Made by a program: the position numbers and the translations under genes. Positions 4,083 through 6,720 of a DNA stretch of 6,720 nucleotides are shown piece after piece. The stretch covers positions 1 through 6,720 of the forward strand of contig JACZRM010000093.1 in NCBI GenBank assembly GCA_022576105.1, given 5' to 3'. This stretch comes from Chloroflexota bacterium (GTDB taxonomy: Bacteria; Chloroflexota; Dehalococcoidia; UBA3495). The notes under the pieces were generated by a model. That model worked only from the letters and a program-made list of their open reading frames with translations. It had not been told where the DNA came from and made no database searches. How positions within the stretch are numbered: the first letter of the stretch is position 1; each line of letters opens with the position of its first letter.

Positions 4083-5303
4083 ATGCTTGACGACCTCTGG
4101 ATCCTAATTTGTGGCATTCTAGTCCTGATCGGGCTGCTGACCAGTCAGGGCTTGCTGATAGTGGTCGGCTCCCTGGTGATCATCGTCTGGTTGTTGACCA
4201 AATTCTGGAACCGCTACGCTTTCCAGGAAGTCCGCCACCAAAGGACACTGTCTCAGAGACGGGCCTTTATCGGGGATGTCATAGAGTATACGGTTACTCT
4301 GTCCAACGAGAAGATTCTCCCCCTGATCTGGGTAGACATTCAGGACCGATTTCCCCTGGATTTGGACCTCCCCGGGGCCAACATCAGGAAGACTGCCTCA
4401 GAATCCGACAAGGAACACCGTATCACCACCTCGCTGCTGCCATACCAGCGAGTCTCTTGGAAGTACAGCTTGCACTGCAATGCGCGAGGCTATCACCGTA
4501 TTGGGCCGGTGCGGCTCCGCAGCGGAGATATTTTTGGGTTTACCTCTGCCGAATCGAATCCAGCGGAAGTAGACCACATTCTGGTATACCCAAGGGTGTT
4601 CGACCTGAAAGAGTTGATGTTGATTGCCGAACATCCTCTGGGCGAGGCTAAAGGTTCTCAACCGATATACCGGGACCCCAGCAGGTTTCTCACCCTGAGG
4701 AACTACCACCCCTCCGACCCGATGAAGCACATAGACTGGAATGCCACCGCCCGGCGATCGGAGTTGCAGACCAAGGTCTTTGAGCCGGTTGTGTCGCTGG
4801 ACGTGCTGGTGACCCTGAACGCGACGACCGGAGAGCATGCCTGGCAGGGTACCAACCGTCGTCTCTTTGAGCGTTCGGTCACCGTGGCGGCATCGGTGGC
4901 CAAGTTCTGCAGTGATCAGGGTTACAGTTTTGGGCTGGTGAGTAACTCGGTGGCGATGTACAGCGGCAAGTGGATCAACGTTCCTTCCAGCAGTTCAGAT
5001 GCGCAAATCGGCCTGGTTCTGGAAGCGCTGGCCTTGGCCGGTTCCTACGCCGTGGCCGGTCTGCCCGAAGTGTTGCGGGCTGAGCGGGTTAGGTTTCGGC
5101 CCGGCACCACGGTGGCTCTGGTCACTTCGTTGATGACACGGCCGCTGATGCAAGAGATTTTTGAAATCAAGGCCAAAGGTTATACGGTGATTGTGTTTTA
5201 TTCGGGCGACGGCGGACTTGGCATGGAATTGCCCGGGGTGCCTATTTTTCTCATGGGTCAGGCCCTGGAGGGGATGGACACGCTGGAGGCGGTGGCGACA
5301 TGA
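4083..5303 (+). CDS. DUF58 domain membrane protein (MoxR partner)
   Basis: The 406-aa protein begins with two hydrophobic segments (about 5-21 and 23-38) that form a hairpin anchor, placing the rest in the cytoplasm. A beta-rich region follows (about 45-170). Next comes the DUF58 signature around RNYHPSDPMKHIDWNATARR (206-225), matching the family pattern Y..GD..R.IDW..SAR with Ser211 for Gly and His216 for Arg. Residues 239-400 look like a von Willebrand A-type fold, but the strand that normally carries the DxSxS metal motif reads VLVTLNATTG (241-250), with Asn246 and Thr248 in place of Asp and Ser. Metal binding may therefore be weak or absent. DUF58 proteins are routinely encoded directly after moxR and are presumed ATPase partners. 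It starts 15 bp after moxR, with GGTGGG at 4074-4079 as a likely ribosome binding site, and overlaps the next gene by four bases (ATGA). Confidence 0.88.
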   Translation: MLDDLWILICGILVLIGLLTSQGLLIVVGSLVIIVWLLTKFWNRYAFQEVRHQRTLSQRRAFIGDVIEYTVTLSNEKILPLIWVDIQDRFPLDLDLPGANIRKTASESDKEHRITTSLLPYQRVSWKYSLHCNARGYHRIGPVRLRSGDIFGFTSAESNPAEVDHILVYPRVFDLKELMLIAEHPLGEAKGSQPIYRDPSRFLTLRNYHPSDPMKHIDWNATARRSELQTKVFEPVVSLDVLVTLNATTGEHAWQGTNRRLFERSVTVAASVAKFCSDQGYSFGLVSNSVAMYSGKWINVPSSSSDAQIGLVLEALALAGSYAVAGLPEVLRAERVRFRPGTTVALVTSLMTRPLMQEIFEIKAKGYTVIVFYSGDGGLGMELPGVPIFLMGQALEGMDTLEAVAT

Positions 5304-6720
5304 CCAAGTTTTGGCGGGCCAGCATGCTAACCGGCGTCGCGCTATTTCTGGAAACTTGCGCTTTCTACCTGGTTTTCAGCATCATAACTACGATTGTCTC
5401 TCTGCCGGAAGCCAGAATACCCTTCGTGCTGGTGTTTGTGACATTGTTTTGGGCATTTTTGCTGGCCTTTTACGTTCAGACCGTCCGGTTCTCTTTGAAT
5501 TTGCGGGGTATTCTTGGATTGATCGCCAGCGTTGGATCGTTGTTGATTCTGTCCAACATCATGACCGGGTCGGGATGGATTCCATTTGGTGTAATTATCA
5601 CCGGCGACTTCGTTACTGCCACTACCGTGGTGGTTAGCTTTGTATTCCTGGTCGTGCTCTGGTGGCGAGGCAGTCGCGTTGCGCAGGACGAAGTGACGTT
5701 GGACAGCATAAAAAGCACCTTTCAATTGGGAATAGGGGTGGTGTTCCTGGCGGTCATCGTCGACGCGATTTCGTCCAACGACGTCACCAACGGGTTCTTG
5801 ATCCTGGCTTTCTTTGGGGTGGGCCTGGCGGGACTTTCAATGGCCCGATTCGCCTCGGAATCCGGCGATACCCAACTGATGTCCGCCGATTGGTTCATAC
5901 CCATTGGTATAAGCGTTGGCGGGGTATTGCTGCTGGGTCTGCTGATCAGCCTGGTCGGCCTTGGGGGGCTGGACGACGTGACCCGTGCGATATTTGCATT
6001 TGCCGGCAAGGTGGGCCTTTGGATTCTGCAGCCCGTTGCCCTGGGGCTCGGGTATTTGGCGGCGGTAATGGTCATGTTCCTCACTTGGTTGGCCAGCGTC
6101 ATGGGTGGTGGCGACCTATCTGGTCTGGAAGAAGCGCAGCTACGGATAGAGCAATTCCATGAAAGTTTGGGCGAGGCGGAGAACAACGGCCCACCGGGGC
6201 TCTTGGTCGCCTTTCTCAAATGGTCGGCCTTTCTGACGGCTACCATCGTGATGGGCTGGATTCTGTACCGGCTGTTCCGCTTCCGGCGTTTGTTCCGAAG
6301 GACTGGGGAGGTAGAAGAAACCCGAGAGTCTCTGTTCAGTTGGGAACGGGCCAACCGGGACTTGTCTTCGTTGATCGCCGGCTGGTGGAAAAATCTGTCA
6401 GGCTCGTCCGGCCAGGAAGGCCGCAGCCGCACGCAACCCGCCAACGCCCGTGAAGTTTATCACAGCTTTTTGATGCTTTCAGCGGATGTCGGCCGGCCTA
6501 AACGGGAAGAGCAAACCCCCAAGGAACACCAGCATGTGTTGGGATGGACCCTGCCTCCGGAGCCGGTGGCCCATATTGTTGACGGCTTTCAAGACGCTTA
6601 CTACGGGCATACCGAGCCGCCAGAACGTCAGATGCAGGCGTTGCTTCATGACTGGGGAAATTTGCAGGAGTACGTGGCCGACCGGCAAAAGCCAGGCGAA
6701 GAAGAGGACAAAGCGGACGG
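5300..6720 (+). CDS. Polytopic membrane protein with C-terminal DUF4129 domain (partial, runs off window)
   Basis: An uninterrupted frame of 473 codons begins at the ATG overlapping the DUF58 stop and is still open at the right edge. GGAGG at 5285-5289, 10 bases upstream, supports the start. About nine membrane spans are visible (approximately 10-33, 40-58, 68-86, 100-121, 140-157, 164-181, 198-222, 238-265 and 305-326). A basic linker and soluble region follow. The stretch from REVYHSFLML (384 onward) through QTPKEH (about 407) and DAYYGHTEPP (about 436-445) matches DUF4129, with its R..Y..ll, TP.E and final Tyr-rich pattern. DUF4129 is commonly found at the end of transglutaminase-like membrane proteins or in their operon neighbours. 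No transglutaminase Cys/His/Asp core is visible in residues 1-383, so this is probably a stand-alone member. It is translationally coupled to the DUF58 gene. Exact function is unknown; it may be a membrane scaffold in a cell-envelope or proteolysis-related assembly. Confidence 0.82.
   Translation, partial: MTKFWRASMLTGVALFLETCAFYLVFSIITTIVSLPEARIPFVLVFVTLFWAFLLAFYVQTVRFSLNLRGILGLIASVGSLLILSNIMTGSGWIPFGVIITGDFVTATTVVVSFVFLVVLWWRGSRVAQDEVTLDSIKSTFQLGIGVVFLAVIVDAISSNDVTNGFLILAFFGVGLAGLSMARFASESGDTQLMSADWFIPIGISVGGVLLLGLLISLVGLGGLDDVTRAIFAFAGKVGLWILQPVALGLGYLAAVMVMFLTWLASVMGGGDLSGLEEAQLRIEQFHESLGEAENNGPPGLLVAFLKWSAFLTATIVMGWILYRLFRFRRLFRRTGEVEETRESLFSWERANRDLSSLIAGWWKNLSGSSGQEGRSRTQPANAREVYHSFLMLSADVGRPKREEQTPKEHQHVLGWTLPPEPVAHIVDGFQDAYYGHTEPPERQMQALLHDWGNLQEYVADRQKPGEEEDKAD

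Noticed and set aside
5722..6444. 240-aa minus-strand open frame, and plus-strand frames at 5662-6162 and 6220-6453
   Set aside because: They overlap the DUF4129 membrane protein frame, which starts with a coupled ATG, has a good ribosome binding site and shows coherent membrane spans plus a recognised domain. The alternatives look like frame shadows.

Overview
This is a bacterial window with moderately high GC. Genes are dense on the right and sparse on the left. I cannot fix the taxon from the sequence. The gene set (a ribbon-helix-helix antitoxin with a MazF toxin, a MoxR/DUF58/DUF4129 operon) and the dispersed 'TCCTGAGCCTGCCGAAGG'-type palindromes would fit an environmental Chloroflexota-like lineage (Dehalococcoidia/SAR202), but that is a low-confidence inference.

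Left part (1-1273). The window opens in the last 50 codons of ruvX (Holliday junction resolvase-like, YqgF family). A convergent gene on the minus strand (243-1016) encodes a carbon-nitrogen hydrolase of the nitrilase superfamily with its Glu-Lys-Cys triad intact. Its last codons run into three tandem 13-bp palindromic units. The nitrilase gene and a plus-strand tRNA-Gln(TTG) gene (1200-1273, CCA encoded) are divergent. The DNA between them holds a minus-strand extended -10 promoter, a plausible plus-strand promoter and two dyads that share a half-site.

Middle part (1274-2305). A type II toxin-antitoxin module follows the tRNA directly: a promoter and a perfect 24-bp dyad operator, a ribbon-helix-helix antitoxin, and a MazF/PemK endoribonuclease toxin overlapping it by one base. 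Next come about 390 bp without a gene. They hold two REP-like palindromic repeats and, at the right end, a strong sigma70-type promoter.

Right part (2306-6720). A short sugar-nucleotide-type nucleotidyltransferase is followed by a 97-bp gap containing four tandem copies of a 13-14-bp element. A tightly packed operon then runs to the window edge: MoxR AAA+ ATPase, a DUF58 membrane-anchored protein, and a polytopic membrane protein with a C-terminal DUF4129 domain. The last gene is open at the right edge. MoxR ATPases and DUF58 proteins generally act together, the ATPase probably remodelling or activating a partner at the membrane. DUF4129 proteins commonly sit next to, or are fused to, transglutaminase-like domains, so a transglutaminase gene just beyond the window is a fair prediction.

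I found no wholly unknown system. The least explained pieces are the shared-half-site control region between the nitrilase and tRNA-Gln genes, the two unrelated sets of short tandem palindromic repeats, and the degenerate metal-site residues in the DUF58 protein.
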